The position numbers and the translations under genes were made by a program. A stretch of DNA of 64,000 nt from positions 2,356,001 to 2,420,000 of the forward strand of contig NC_013216.1 in the NCBI RefSeq assembly GCF_000024205.1, in the 5' to 3' direction. Below the pieces are notes generated by a model. That model was given only the letters and a program-made list of their open reading frames with translations. It was not told where the DNA came from and ran no database searches. Source of the DNA: Desulfofarcimen acetoxidans DSM 771. GTDB taxonomy: Bacteria > Bacillota > Desulfotomaculia > Desulfotomaculales > Desulfofarciminaceae. Shown here piece after piece: positions 1-8,458 of this stretch; the stretch's first letter is position 1, and every line of letters begins with the position of its first letter.

Positions 1-19
1 ATAGATTGTCAAGATCAAT

Positions 20-152
20 TTACATTTTAGGCATTTTACTTAAATACCTATCGGTAAGCAAGGTTAGTATTTTCATAACCAGCTTTGGAGCAATGTTATC
101 TTTAAATTTTGAAGTGTCAGTGCCTTCAAAAGCAATTCTATTTCTCAAATTT
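20..152 (-). pseudogene. TetR-family regulator remnant (C-terminal tail)
   Basis: The minus strand reads about 43 codons in the style of a TetR C-terminal helix bundle (FKDNIAPKLVMKILTLLTDR, then YLSKMPKM and a stop at 20-22). Upstream is a ribosome site GAGGTGA (about 176-170) followed by TTG GAA AAG AAA GTG AAA ATT TGA, a short start in another frame that ends at once. The helix-turn-helix half is missing. The reading is a tetR gene that lost its middle while promoter and operators stayed intact. Assignment to TetR rests on the operator layout and general resemblance only. Confidence 0.35.
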
Positions 153-184
153 TCACTTTCTTTTCCAATCGACTCACCTCGTAA

Positions 185-240
185 ATATCATTAACCGATT
201 CGGTTAATGATATAATAAGACGATTAACCGCATCGGTCAA
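185..240 (-). promoter_or_regulatory. Leftward promoter with two TetR-type operators
   Basis: Positions 185-213 form a perfect palindrome with 14-bp arms and a 1-nt centre (core TTAACCGATTCGGTTAA). A second, imperfect copy with the same core lies at 224-240. The two centres are 33 bp apart, about three helical turns. On the minus strand a TTGACC box (240-235), a 17-nt spacer and TATTAT (217-212) make a good sigma-A promoter lying between and over the operators. This is the usual layout of an autoregulated tetR promoter. The gene it faces, at the left edge, is only a remnant. Confidence 0.7.
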
Positions 241-339
241 CATTATTTCGCTTTAATTATTATCACAATTATTCTAAAAACTTTTCTCTAATTTTATAGA
301 GATATTGTTCTTTTTTATTTTAGTCCCTAAAAAAGTGTA

Positions 340-380
340 TAAAAAAGCGGGTATCTTTATTAGAAAATACACCCGCTGAT
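340..380 (-). terminator. Rho-independent terminator
   Basis: Minus-strand hairpin with arms AGCGGGT (346-352) and ACCCGCT (371-377), followed on the minus strand by a run of T. It lies directly downstream of the leftward gene ending at 394. Confidence 0.7.
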
Positions 381-393
381 TTTCGTATTTAGT

Positions 394-729
394 TTATAGC
401 CCGTAATGAATCATAAACTTGTTTCTTTGTATTGCTTCTTCAATTTTATCCGATAGGACTTGCAGTCCAGTTAAGCCGGTTGAATTAATTATTTTCTCAA
501 ATTGTAGCAGCACCGAAGGTGACAACAATGTTATTCCAGTATATTCAAGTCCTTTAATTGGAAGAGAAATCCTGTAGGAATATGTTTCCAGAAGCCTCAA
601 TTTCTCAAGCAAAGGCTCAATGTAATCATCGTCTACCGCAATGCAGTTATATTTTTCAGGTTCAAAAGTATCATATGAGGCCTCCGGTGCGGGATCTGTT
701 TCAAAAATTCCGAATTCGTGCTTTGCCAT
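394..729 (-). CDS. Conserved hypothetical protein, 111 aa
   Basis: Small acidic soluble protein with no signal peptide or membrane segment. It starts at ATG 729 with GAGGTGA upstream. The N-terminal stretch EPEKYNCIAVDDDYIEPLLE resembles a short family seen in clostridial and Bacteroides genomes, but I know no function for it. Its own terminator follows at 340-380. It is separated by about 100 bp from the next leftward gene, so the two may be independent. Confidence 0.7.
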   Translation of the reverse strand: MAKHEFGIFETDPAPEASYDTFEPEKYNCIAVDDDYIEPLLEKLRLLETYSYRISLPIKGLEYTGITLLSPSVLLQFEKIINSTGLTGLQVLSDKIEEAIQRNKFMIHYGL

Positions 730-825
730 CAGGTCACCTCTATACTCATAAATTTATTGATAAATTGGAATTTGAGAACCTGCCTTGCAGATTTCCAAAT
801 CTGTAAATGCCCTGCTTACTGAAAT

Positions 826-1014
826 TTACTCCGTGATGATAAGCGCTTCCTCAATCAGCGCTTTTGAAATATACATCGCTTTTAGCCTATTTTTGAGGAG
901 TGTATGATGGGAAGTTCCCTCTGGAAATTTCTCCTGTGCTTTTTCACATTTGTGGATGATTGAAGAAACAGCTCGAAGCGCCTCTGCTAATTCCTCTTTG
1001 GTGTATTTATCCAT
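826..1014 (-). CDS. Small helical conserved protein, 62 aa
   Basis: ATG 1014 is preceded by GAGGTGA at a good distance. The protein looks all-helical with a conserved-looking core (KEELAEALRAVSSIIHKCEKAQ ending, then GTSHHTLLKNRLKAMYI). Short proteins of this style are common in Firmicutes near mobile DNA. I recognise no domain or function. Orientation is shared with the preceding 111-aa gene. Confidence 0.65.
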   Translation of the reverse strand: MDKYTKEELAEALRAVSSIIHKCEKAQEKFPEGTSHHTLLKNRLKAMYISKALIEEALIITE

Positions 1015-1206
1015 ATCATTTCACCTCAAATTCCTGTTTATGGGTTATATGAAAAAACCATACTCTATCATCTTATTGTTCAGTTATGAGAAATTCAAAC
1101 ATAGACTCTGAAAGCCCTCATGTCATCTAGAAATGCCACAAGAAACCGGGGCAAAAAATGCATTTTCTCAGTCCTATTTTAGCTCATTCTTTGCTCTAAA
1201 ACCACT

Positions 1207-1330
1207 ACATATAGTGGTTGACTTGCCTTATTTGCCATCAAAACCGCAATTCGTCATTATTATTATCGTTTCAACATGCCTTGAGTGGTCAATAATGATG
1301 CCCGTTAAACCTGGTACGGCCTTGGCGGCA
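1207..1330. repeat. Diverged direct repeat, copy A
   Basis: Shares an ordered series of blocks with 4429-4554: ACATATAGTGGTTGA, CATTATTAT, CATGCCTTGA, GGTCAATAA, GATGCC and GGCCTTGGC. Read on the minus strand, both copies give a related peptide tail (AAKAVPGLTGIIIDHSRHVE here, AAKAPRGSGGIFIDRSRHVE in the other) that ends in a stop, so the repeat may be the decayed 3' end of a gene present twice. The stretch from 1015 to about 1500 otherwise shows no gene. Confidence 0.6.
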
Positions 1331-1499
1331 CTTAATCCATTTTATCTAGAACTCGAACTTTTTATAGAGCGAATAGGATATAATGCCAGAAATCACGAGC
1401 AAAATCAGGTCGATACCGATTCCAGACAACAAAAGCATAGCCTGATGTGCGGAAAAATGCAGGAGGATGTCCTTCAAATTAGTATCTAAAAAAATCACT

Positions 1500-1735
1500 A
1501 GACGAGAGAATAGCGGAGACTAAAAGTAAAATCGAACATCAGGAAATACTGGAACGACAAGTCGTGGCCGAGCGCGACGTGATGAACGGGCGCACCAATA
1601 TATCTCCACCAAAGCATGGAAAGTGGAGGCTACCCGGCTTGCCGCTGAACGTGAAGTCCTGTATCAGGATTACACCCGGATGAAAGAAGAGGCGCGGGAG
1701 GTCGTCCCGTTGTCCTTCCGCACTTTTTAAATTTA
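1500..1735 (+). pseudogene. Relaxase-like C-terminal coiled-coil remnant
   Basis: The plus strand reads LDERIAETKSKIEHQ, EILERQVVAERDVMNG and, after a frame change near 1590-1620, TRLAAEREVLYQDYTRMKEE followed by a stop after SFRTF. Heptad-rich tails of this style end mobilisation relaxases of clostridial integrative elements. No N-terminal relaxase domain is present, so this is a relic of a mobilisable element. The family call is from memory of the pattern and is uncertain. Confidence 0.4.
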
Positions 1736-1898
1736 CATAAGCGCAATATCATTGTATACTGTAATATATAATAATACGTTATATGCACGCAAGCCATACC
1801 CGGCAAAATAGGGGTTGACAAAATAACTTCAACCGGTAAACGCATGGCAGAGCAGACAGATAAATCTGTCTTTTACCGTACCATAGATACAACACAGC

Positions 1899-1945
1899 CT
1901 GAAAAAACGCCGGTTTTTCCTTTGTGGGAAGGGCGGCGTTTTCAG
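1899..1945. terminator. Strong hairpin upstream of the FIST-GGDEF gene
   Basis: Arms CTGAAAAAACGCCG (1899-1912) and CGGCGTTTTCAG (1934-1945) pair almost completely. It lies about 50 bp before the FIST-GGDEF start and could end upstream transcription or form part of the leader. There is no clean T-run, so its role is open. Confidence 0.45.
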
Positions 1946-1997
1946 ATTTGTATCAGCAGTTTTGAATTATAGATACAATGGTGTGAGGGGATATGTT

Positions 1998-4418
1998 GTG
2001 TTTGTAACAGTTGGATACAGTGATAATCCTGATAGTGTGGTCGCCGGAAGGCACGCAGCACAGATTGCTTTGTCAAAAGCCAATCGAGAAGAAAGATGTG
2101 ATTTGGTTTTACTTTTCTGTACTGCAAGGCATAATCAGAGGCTGCTCCGCAACGCAGTAGCGGAGGTGGTGGGTAATAAGTCTTGCATATATGGAGGCGG
2201 CGCTGTAGGTGTTATAACCAATGAATATTTTGGCTATGCTGGCGACCAAGTTGGCATTGCGCTGTTTTGGTTTGAGGATAGCAAGTGTACCATTCTCACG
2301 GAGGAAGGATTGCAAGAAAGCGAACGAAAAACCGGCGTTCGCCTGGGTGAGCGCCTGGCCCAAATTGGAACAACGCAAGTCTCACCTGTTGTGCTGTTTT
2401 ATGACGCGATAGACCGCTCGAAAGGCGACCTGCGCCTGCTGATGGCAACATGGCTTCTGGATGGTTTGGAAAATGGGCTGGGCTTCCTCCCTGACTTGAT
2501 CGGCGCGGGTATGCAGGGCGATCACCTGGGTAGTGAAACCCAACAATACTTTGGCAACAGAATGAGCGTTCACAGTGCCATAGCCCTGACTTTCTCCGAC
2601 GACATTCAGATGAACAGCGTGATCATGCACGGCTGTCATCCTGCTTCGCCTTATTATACAGTCACCAAAGCAGATGGCCCTGTTATTTTAGAAATCAACG
2701 GAAAACCGGCGCTACAGTTCATGGATGAGCTGCTTGGTTCCGCTATTTCGCAAGAATACTATCCTTTTTTCCTGCTGTTAGGCATCAATCAGGGAGAGCG
2801 TTGGAGTGAATATGATGAAAATAATTATGCCAGCCGATTGTGTTTGGGAATTGATAAAGAGCGCAACGGCATTGTCATGTTTGAACCGGATATGGTAGAA
2901 GGTACGGAGTTCCGGCTTATGTATCGCTCCCTGGATTTGGATTATATGAAGCCAAAAATCAACGCCCTCTTTGAACAAATTGACGGGCAAGAAGCTTTAT
3001 TTGCCATGTATATCGATTGTGCAGGCCGATGTGCCGGCTATGGCGGCGTTGATATGGAAGATGCTATCTTAATACAGGAGGCCGTCGACAATCGTATTCC
3101 CTTGCTTGGGATATATACAGGAGTGGAAATCGCTTCAATCGGCGGACGACCGAGGGGATTGGATTGGACTGGTGTATTCTGTATCTTCACAAAAAAGAAA
3201 GCCGGCAAAGGTAACAGCGTTAAACATGAAAATAAGCATGTATGGAACAGGAAGAATATAGGCATCAGGCAAAATCGTGAAATTCCGTTGGATGCAGTAG
3301 TAAAGTTGTGCGAACAGAACGCCGCAAAAATATTGTCGTTGGACGCGCAGTCCATATCTATACGGCATGAGTTGGAACAAAAACGCCGTGGATTTGGCTT
3401 GCTGTCGGAACTATCCGTTTATTTACAGCAGGGTGCCGGTGATGATGATATTTTTCTGCATGTAACCCAGCGGATAAACTCGGCGCTGAATATGCAAAGG
3501 ACAGTGGTGTTATTCCCCAATGACAAAAGTCTTTTTGTACCACACATTTTGCAGGGTTATCCAGAGGAATTAAAAGAGAAAATAACTGAATTGCAAATTA
3601 AAATTGACGCTTCTTTTCTTGAACCGGAAAGTCCGGTTTTGGTCACTGCGGCGGATGATGATACTAAGTTGTCAGATTTTCGGGAAATCTTGAAGCTAGA
3701 GTATTTTATCTCAACCCCTATCGTGGTCAAAAACGAAGTGGTAGCCATCCTGATCACTGGAAGAATGACGGAAGCTGTACCTTTTCTATCTCGACTAAGC
3801 CTCAGCGATGTGGAAACTGTTCAGGCAATCAGCACGCTTCTCGCTTCCGCTTGGGTATATCGACGCTGGAACGATGCCGACAAACTAGCGCAAACCGATG
3901 GTTTGACTGGTCTGCTAAACCGTGGCGCATTGGAACTGCAAACGATAAAGGCATTAAAGAACTGTTTGTCATCAGGAAAAATTTGCACCTTCATCATTAT
4001 TGACTTGGACCATTTCAAACAAGTGAATGACACTTATGGACATTTGGAGGGAGATGCGGCATTGAAAGCCTTGGCACAGGCTTTACGACAGACTTTTCGC
4101 GCAACAGATATTGTGGCCCGAATAGGTGGCGATGAATTTGCAGTATTTTGTACTTTTTGTGATAATGTGGAGCAAATAACCAGAAGGGTTTCACGGCTAA
4201 TAGAGAATTGGAACCATACTCCGCTTGTAACAACAACAGGCGCTGAGTTTTATTCTTCTCTTAGTATTGGCATTTCTGTCGCGCCACATAACGGAACCAC
4301 CTATACCGAACTATTTCAAAGCGCCGATAACGCTTTGTACTGCTCAAAGCAGCGTGGACGCAACCAGTTTACGGTGAGCGGCAGTGACGAAGCAATGAGT
4401 AAATTTTCACCTACTTGA
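1998..4418 (+). CDS. FIST sensor-GAF-GGDEF diguanylate cyclase
   Basis: A roughly 806-residue cytosolic signalling protein. The N-terminal ~370 residues match the FIST_N plus FIST_C sensory module, thought to bind small ligands. A GAF-like domain follows (residues about 430-600), then a GGDEF domain. The active-site motif GGDEF lies near residue 709 in RIGGDEFAVF. The product-inhibition I-site RATD (RxxD) lies five residues before it, so the enzyme should make cyclic di-GMP and be feedback inhibited. Start: the frame is open from TTG 1962, but GTG 1998 has AGGGG (1986-1990) at the right distance. It stands alone between two diverged direct repeats, which suggests it came with mobile DNA. Confidence 0.9.
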   Translation: MFVTVGYSDNPDSVVAGRHAAQIALSKANREERCDLVLLFCTARHNQRLLRNAVAEVVGNKSCIYGGGAVGVITNEYFGYAGDQVGIALFWFEDSKCTILTEEGLQESERKTGVRLGERLAQIGTTQVSPVVLFYDAIDRSKGDLRLLMATWLLDGLENGLGFLPDLIGAGMQGDHLGSETQQYFGNRMSVHSAIALTFSDDIQMNSVIMHGCHPASPYYTVTKADGPVILEINGKPALQFMDELLGSAISQEYYPFFLLLGINQGERWSEYDENNYASRLCLGIDKERNGIVMFEPDMVEGTEFRLMYRSLDLDYMKPKINALFEQIDGQEALFAMYIDCAGRCAGYGGVDMEDAILIQEAVDNRIPLLGIYTGVEIASIGGRPRGLDWTGVFCIFTKKKAGKGNSVKHENKHVWNRKNIGIRQNREIPLDAVVKLCEQNAAKILSLDAQSISIRHELEQKRRGFGLLSELSVYLQQGAGDDDIFLHVTQRINSALNMQRTVVLFPNDKSLFVPHILQGYPEELKEKITELQIKIDASFLEPESPVLVTAADDDTKLSDFREILKLEYFISTPIVVKNEVVAILITGRMTEAVPFLSRLSLSDVETVQAISTLLASAWVYRRWNDADKLAQTDGLTGLLNRGALELQTIKALKNCLSSGKICTFIIIDLDHFKQVNDTYGHLEGDAALKALAQALRQTFRATDIVARIGGDEFAVFCTFCDNVEQITRRVSRLIENWNHTPLVTTTGAEFYSSLSIGISVAPHNGTTYTELFQSADNALYCSKQRGRNQFTVSGSDEAMSKFSPT

Positions 4419-4428
4419 TTGCCCAAAC

Positions 4429-4554
4429 ACATATATAGTGGTTGAGCTTCCTTGTTTACCTTTTTAACCAGTATATATAATCATTATTATACTCTCCACA
4501 TGCCTTGAACGGTCAATAAAGATGCCACCTGAACCTCGTGGGGCCTTGGCAGCG
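4429..4554. repeat. Diverged direct repeat, copy B
   Basis: Partner of 1207-1330, in the same orientation, starting just after the FIST-GGDEF stop codon. Copies A and B bracket the gene and its leader. From 4555 to about 4840 I see nothing further. Confidence 0.6.
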
Positions 4555-4839
4555 AGTTATTATTTCGGTAATTCTACTATTTATACTGTTTGTTGGCCTT
4601 AAAATTCTACTCATCTGCTATTAAATCACTCATCTTTTTTACGTCATCAAAAGAGCAAGCAATGTGATCCAGTTATTTAATGTTTATATAGATAGCAGTA
4701 TTAGTAATTTGAATTGTTCCTAATAAAAAGCAATAGGCTTCTTTATTTAGGAATCTCTCAATACTGCTGATCGAACCTGTCTTATTGTGAGCTCTATTGA
4801 ATACTTATTTTTATCGTTCTTCCTGATTATCGCTTTGCT

Positions 4840-4928
4840 AAAATAAACCTTCGTTTTGGCTATGTGCTTGGCACTATCAACCGTACTCGGGACTTACACC
4901 CGTTAGACTACGCCCATGCCGGGTGCAC
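4840..4928 (-). other. Group II intron 5' fragment (class C-like)
   Basis: Minus strand from 4928 begins GTGCACCCGGCATGGGCGTA and continues with AACGGGTGTAAGTCCCGAG, the familiar opening of bacterial group II intron domain I. It begins two bases after the T-tract of a terminator hairpin, which is the insertion preference of class C introns. The similarity fades near 4840; no domain V or reverse transcriptase is present, so only the 5' end remains. Confidence 0.6.
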
Positions 4929-4930
4929 AT

Positions 4931-4964
4931 AAAAAAGCTGTTGATTAACATCAACAGCTTTTTT
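4931..4964 (-). terminator. Terminator of the acetate transporter gene
   Basis: Perfect 15-bp stem with a 4-nt loop (AAAAAAGCTGTTGAT, taac, ATCAACAGCTTTTTT). It is symmetrical and can act in both directions. It directly follows the transporter stop codon and serves as the 5' exon hairpin of the adjacent intron fragment. Confidence 0.9.
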
Positions 4965-4982
4965 ATCGTACTTTTAAAAAAT

Positions 4983-5588
4983 TTAGTGTGACGATGATTT
5001 TGGACCAATCGGTAATACTACGCGTTTATAAACAGTGTTTAATATTCCAGCAGCAGATGTATACCAAGCACTAAAGGCACAAATTATACCCATTGTACCA
5101 CCTATTTTTGCAGATATAAATTTAAACTCAGCTAAATCAAGTAAAATAAAAGTAATTAAAAGGGTTGTAAAAACTACAATTAGTGCATTATTAAGCCTAA
5201 AACTACCGATCCACATATAAAATGTAAAAATTGTAAATGCGACCAAGAAGATGCCGACTGCTATATTTCCTTGATCCTTAAAATCAAGAATCTTTAAAGC
5301 TTCAAAAAGAACTAAGGTACCTAAAGCAATCCAAAAAGAACCATAAGTAGTGAACGCCGTTGCCCCAAAAACATTATTCTTCTTGTATTCCCACATACCG
5401 GCCAGTACCTGTGCTCCACCACCATAAAACAGTGCCAATGGTAAAAAAACTCCTTTGACTGTTGCAGGTATAAAACCAGCATTAGCCATACTTAACACAA
5501 AAGTAGTCAGAGCAAATGCAGCAAGACCTAGTGGACCCGGATCAGCAATTGATGATTCTCTTATTTCATAAATCTTGTCATCAGCCAT
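4983..5588 (-). CDS. Acetate uptake transporter (AceTr, SatP/YaaH-like)
   Basis: A 201-residue inner-membrane protein with six hydrophobic segments, the normal size for the GPR1/FUN34/YaaH family, which moves acetate or succinate with protons. The family signature near the N-terminus reads DPGPLGLAAFALTTF (consensus NPAPLGL), with the expected Asn replaced by Asp. Start ATG 5588 has GGAGGGGAG just upstream. It is a single-gene unit ending in the hairpin at 4931-4964. Assignment is firm at family level; the exact substrate is inferred. Confidence 0.9.
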   Translation of the reverse strand: MADDKIYEIRESSIADPGPLGLAAFALTTFVLSMANAGFIPATVKGVFLPLALFYGGGAQVLAGMWEYKKNNVFGATAFTTYGSFWIALGTLVLFEALKILDFKDQGNIAVGIFLVAFTIFTFYMWIGSFRLNNALIVVFTTLLITFILLDLAEFKFISAKIGGTMGIICAFSAWYTSAAGILNTVYKRVVLPIGPKSSSH

Positions 5589-6033
5589 ATTTAAACTCCC
5601 CTCCTAATAAGTAGTCATTTATAGCTTATAAAAATTCTTTAAATATAGTTTTTATAACCGCCCCCTTTAATCAAAATTTAAAAACTTTTTAAGATTAAAT
5701 AGGAAGAATATTACTACGTAGAGGCTGCTAAAATTAAAGAATATGACTTAACTGAAAATTAAGAATATACTAATTACAGCTTATTATCCAAAATAAATAT
5801 AACTCAGTCAATTATATAATACCTAACAGTCAAAAAACCCGCTTCAAATGAAAAATACAATAGCTTAAATACTTATTAGTTAAGGACATTAACAGCTAAC
5901 TTAACCTAAGTAATTAAAACAATAAAGATTATAATAATCCTCGTATAATAGAGTCAGAACAACCGAATACGACATGTTCTAAAATAGTAGAATGTTGTGG
6001 TCCGGATGTTCAGGGAACCGGTTCCCATATCAA

Positions 6034-6152
6034 GGGTACCTGGGTTTGATGAAGTCAATAACAATACCACAACAATGCAGTAAAGGTACCTATTAATCAC
6101 GTGAATTACTGCATGTGGGTTACTTATTGGAAGTAGTTGCGCCAAGGTACCC
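6034..6152. repeat. Imperfect 119-nt hairpin (MITE-like or structured RNA)
   Basis: Nested complementary segments run almost the whole length: GGGTACCTGG with CCAAGGTACCC at the ends, CAATAA with TTATTGG, CCAC with GTGG, and ATGCAGTAA with TTACTGCAT around a loop near 6085-6105. A separate 14-bp palindrome, GGGAACCGGTTCCC, lies at 6013-6026. No gene is visible from 5589 to 6757; the rest of 5600-6010 is AT-rich and featureless. Confidence 0.55.
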
Positions 6153-6189
6153 AATCAATGATAGGATGGTGATGTCTATACGAACCGAA

Positions 6190-6757
6190 AATTTTATTGA
6201 CAGAAAAATATCCACAGGCAAATCATTTTCAAAGAGACAGCCCACACTGAAAAATTAGTAAGATGAATTCATCAGTCCTCCTCGCATGTGGTGATATCCA
6301 CAATGCTTTTTAAGTCTGTTTCTCTTTCCCCGTCAGGGTTTGATTCTGACACTTAGAATGTTTGCTTAGCAATTCTGATTTACGTGAGGCTGTTTAAACC
6401 CGGGGGAGTGGTGTTGTCAACTTTCTTTAAAGAGTGCTATAATTTACAATGGTTTAGATAGTACTTTTTAGGTGCCTGTCTGTCAATGTTTGATGAAATA
6501 AGCAATTTAAATAATCATTTAGTTAGAATGATCCCGGTAAGATGGTAAATTCTCAATACCCCGAGCAGCATAGACTGCTTAATAAAGTATGTTTCTTTTC
6601 CTTCTACGTTTTAGTTCTAACACCTAGCCTGTTCAGCATGATAGTTGACCTGGATGGCAGCAGATCCAGGTAGTCTCCCGCTCCATGTCAGTTCTGATTA
6701 CGAGGATGTTCTCGCGTAGAAAACGGAAAAGTTAATCCACTTACCAGAGGTGTTTTT
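6190..6757 (+). ncRNA. Presumed IS110 bridge-RNA region
   Basis: Non-coding left end of the IS110 element. It holds two imperfect direct repeats of about 45 bp (6313-6357 and 6583-6627), each a pyrimidine-rich block ending in CTGACACTTAG or CTAACACCTAG, and a small stem near 6650-6672 (CCTGGAT and ATCCAGG). A bridge RNA is expected here from knowledge of the family; I cannot fold or delimit it. Confidence 0.35.
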
Positions 6758-7984
6758 ATGACAATATCCTTGCATGTTGGCATTGATATTGGTAAGAATA
6801 AGAATGTGGCTTGCTTTATGAAATTAGACGGAACGATTTTGTTGAAAAAGTTAGTTTTCGATAACTCCATTTCAGGTGCCGAGAGTTTGGCATCTAAAAC
6901 TAAAGAGTTATCGATTAAAGATAGCTTTGATCATGTTGTTTTTGGAATGGAAGCTACTTCTTTATACCACTTTCACTTGATGAATTATTTACTAATCACC
7001 GAAGAATTAAAGCCATACAGGCCTACAGTTTACCAACTCAATGCCAGAAGTATCAAGAACTTCAAGAAGTCTTATCCTCCAAAGGGCAAGAACGATGCAT
7101 ATGACGCTTATATCATAGCTGAAAAACTAAGACACGGCAGATTACCTAAACCTTACGAGGTTGATGAGATGTATCTTCCGCTACAGCGACTGACCCGTTA
7201 CAGGTTTCACCTGGTGGGTTCACTTGTGCGAGAAAAAAGTTATTTTTTAACTATGTTGTTTATGAAATTTAGTAATTATGGTGATGTATTCAGTGATATC
7301 TTTGGAGCCACCAGCATGTCTATTATTACCGATTTTTTTGGCCCGGAAGAAATTATTAATACACCACTTGAAGACTTGGTTCAATTGCTTGTGGATAAAG
7401 GAAATAAGCAATTTTCTAACCCTGAAACATTGGCTACTGAGCTAAAACGAATTTGCCGTGAATCCTACCGGATGAGTCCGAAGCTCACGGATTCGGTTAA
7501 TCTGATTCTTGAAACCAGTATGAATAATATCCGCTTTTTTGAGCAAACCATCCGCAAATTGGACAGTGTGATTGCCAGGGATATGGCCAAGCTCTCGAAT
7601 CCATTGATGTCAATCAAGGGAATTGGGCCAGTGTTTTCCGCCGGCATTATCTCTGAAATTGGGGATATTAACAAGTTCGAAGATCAGTCCCAGTTAGCTA
7701 AATTTTCAGGTATCACCTGGAATAGCAATCAATCCGGCGAATTTGACGGTGAAGATAAACCCCTGAATAGGGCTGGAAACCGGTATCTCAGGTATTATCT
7801 GATAGAAGCTGCGGACAGTTTGAGGAGACATAATGACGAGTACCGAGCTTACTATCAAAAAAAATTTCAAGAATCAAAAAAACATGCCCATAAACGAGCT
7901 CAGGTTCTTACAGCTAGGAAGTTTGTAAGGCCGGTTTTTTCCTTACTTTCAAAGAACCAGCTTTACAGGTCGGACAGGGGATAG
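6758..7984 (+). CDS. IS110-family DEDD transposase
   Basis: 408 residues. The N-terminal RuvC-like domain shows HVGIDIGK (first Asp), FGMEATSLYH (Glu) and KNDAYDAYIIAE (the Asp pair). The C-terminal Tnp domain begins at SIKGIGPVFSAGIISEIGD and carries the serine-containing GITWNSNQSGEF segment, where the nucleophile serine of the family lies. Both halves are intact, so the enzyme is probably active. It acts by bridge-RNA-guided recombination. ATG 6758 has CAGAGGTG upstream. Confidence 0.93.
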   Translation: MTISLHVGIDIGKNKNVACFMKLDGTILLKKLVFDNSISGAESLASKTKELSIKDSFDHVVFGMEATSLYHFHLMNYLLITEELKPYRPTVYQLNARSIKNFKKSYPPKGKNDAYDAYIIAEKLRHGRLPKPYEVDEMYLPLQRLTRYRFHLVGSLVREKSYFLTMLFMKFSNYGDVFSDIFGATSMSIITDFFGPEEIINTPLEDLVQLLVDKGNKQFSNPETLATELKRICRESYRMSPKLTDSVNLILETSMNNIRFFEQTIRKLDSVIARDMAKLSNPLMSIKGIGPVFSAGIISEIGDINKFEDQSQLAKFSGITWNSNQSGEFDGEDKPLNRAGNRYLRYYLIEAADSLRRHNDEYRAYYQKKFQESKKHAHKRAQVLTARKFVRPVFSLLSKNQLYRSDRG

Positions 7985-8012
7985 CTGTTTAAATAACTGC
8001 GGTAACGGTGCT

Positions 8013-8062
8013 GATTAATATTCCTGCGGTTGTCTGCTGCCAACTGGCTAGGAATATTAATT
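8013..8062. repeat. Hairpin after the IS110 transposase
   Basis: GATTAATATTCCT (8013-8025) pairs with AGGAATATTAATT (8050-8062) around a 24-nt loop. It may end transcription or form part of the element's right end. Confidence 0.5.
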
Positions 8063-8113
8063 ATCATAGTTATCCACAGGTAAAAGAGTGGTGATGCACT
8101 GAAATATTATTTG

Positions 8114-8152
8114 TGCACCAATATATGTTTTTCCCTGAGCTTTATTGGTGCA
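8114..8152. repeat. Inverted repeat, possible operator
   Basis: TGCACCAAT (8114-8122) and ATTGGTGCA (8144-8152), 21 nt apart. On the minus strand this lies inside the stretch that follows the orphan fluoride riboswitch. The role is unknown. From 8153 to 8379 nothing else is seen. Confidence 0.35.
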
Positions 8153-8379
8153 AACAATAACCATATTTTAAGATTATGCCTTAATATCAGGGAATAATTT
8201 TATAGCCGCAACAGGAATTTTTGGGTGTTTCTGTGGTGGTTAATTTTTTATACCCAAAAACAAGGAAAAATATGTTTTTAAATTCCCTCTTGACATATTA
8301 CCCTAGCACTTAAATACTTAACTACATAGGCTGAAAGTTACATGACAAATCTATAAATAGTAAAATTATTATATTTCTA

Positions 8380-8458
8380 AATAAAAAAAGACTTCTCCCG
8401 TGGCATTTACCCGGTAGAAGCCATTAGCTTTTCAGCGTTAGGCAAGACTCATCGCCTA
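8380..8458 (-). promoter_or_regulatory. Fluoride riboswitch (crcB motif), orphan
   Basis: Minus strand starts GGCGATGAGTCTTGCC, continues TAACGCT...AGCTAATGGC and runs into a terminator stem (CTTCT-CCG with CGG-AGAAG) followed by seven T. Sequence order and spacing match the second riboswitch at 11707-11790 and the crcB-motif consensus. A fluoride-binding RNA of this kind switches on fluoride exporters or fluoride-sensitive enzymes. No gene follows before the IS110 element and none beyond it until the acetate transporter. Confidence 0.8.

Larger units (their letters stand above)
6190..8100 (+). mobile_element. IS110-family insertion sequence
   Basis: Contains one DEDD transposase (6758-7984) preceded by more than 500 bp of non-coding DNA. 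This is the layout of the IS110 subgroup, in which the long left non-coding end encodes the bridge RNA that guides target choice. A short sequence TATCCACAGG occurs near both presumed edges (about 6208 and 8071). IS110 elements lack terminal inverted repeats, so the limits given are estimates. The element lies where the gene controlled by the riboswitch at 8380-8458 should be. Confidence 0.6.

Noticed and set aside
1133-1489. A 118-codon plus-strand frame before the FIST-GGDEF gene
   Set aside because: It runs through the diverged direct repeat, lacks a ribosome site, and the related copy at 4.4 kb has no matching frame on that strand.
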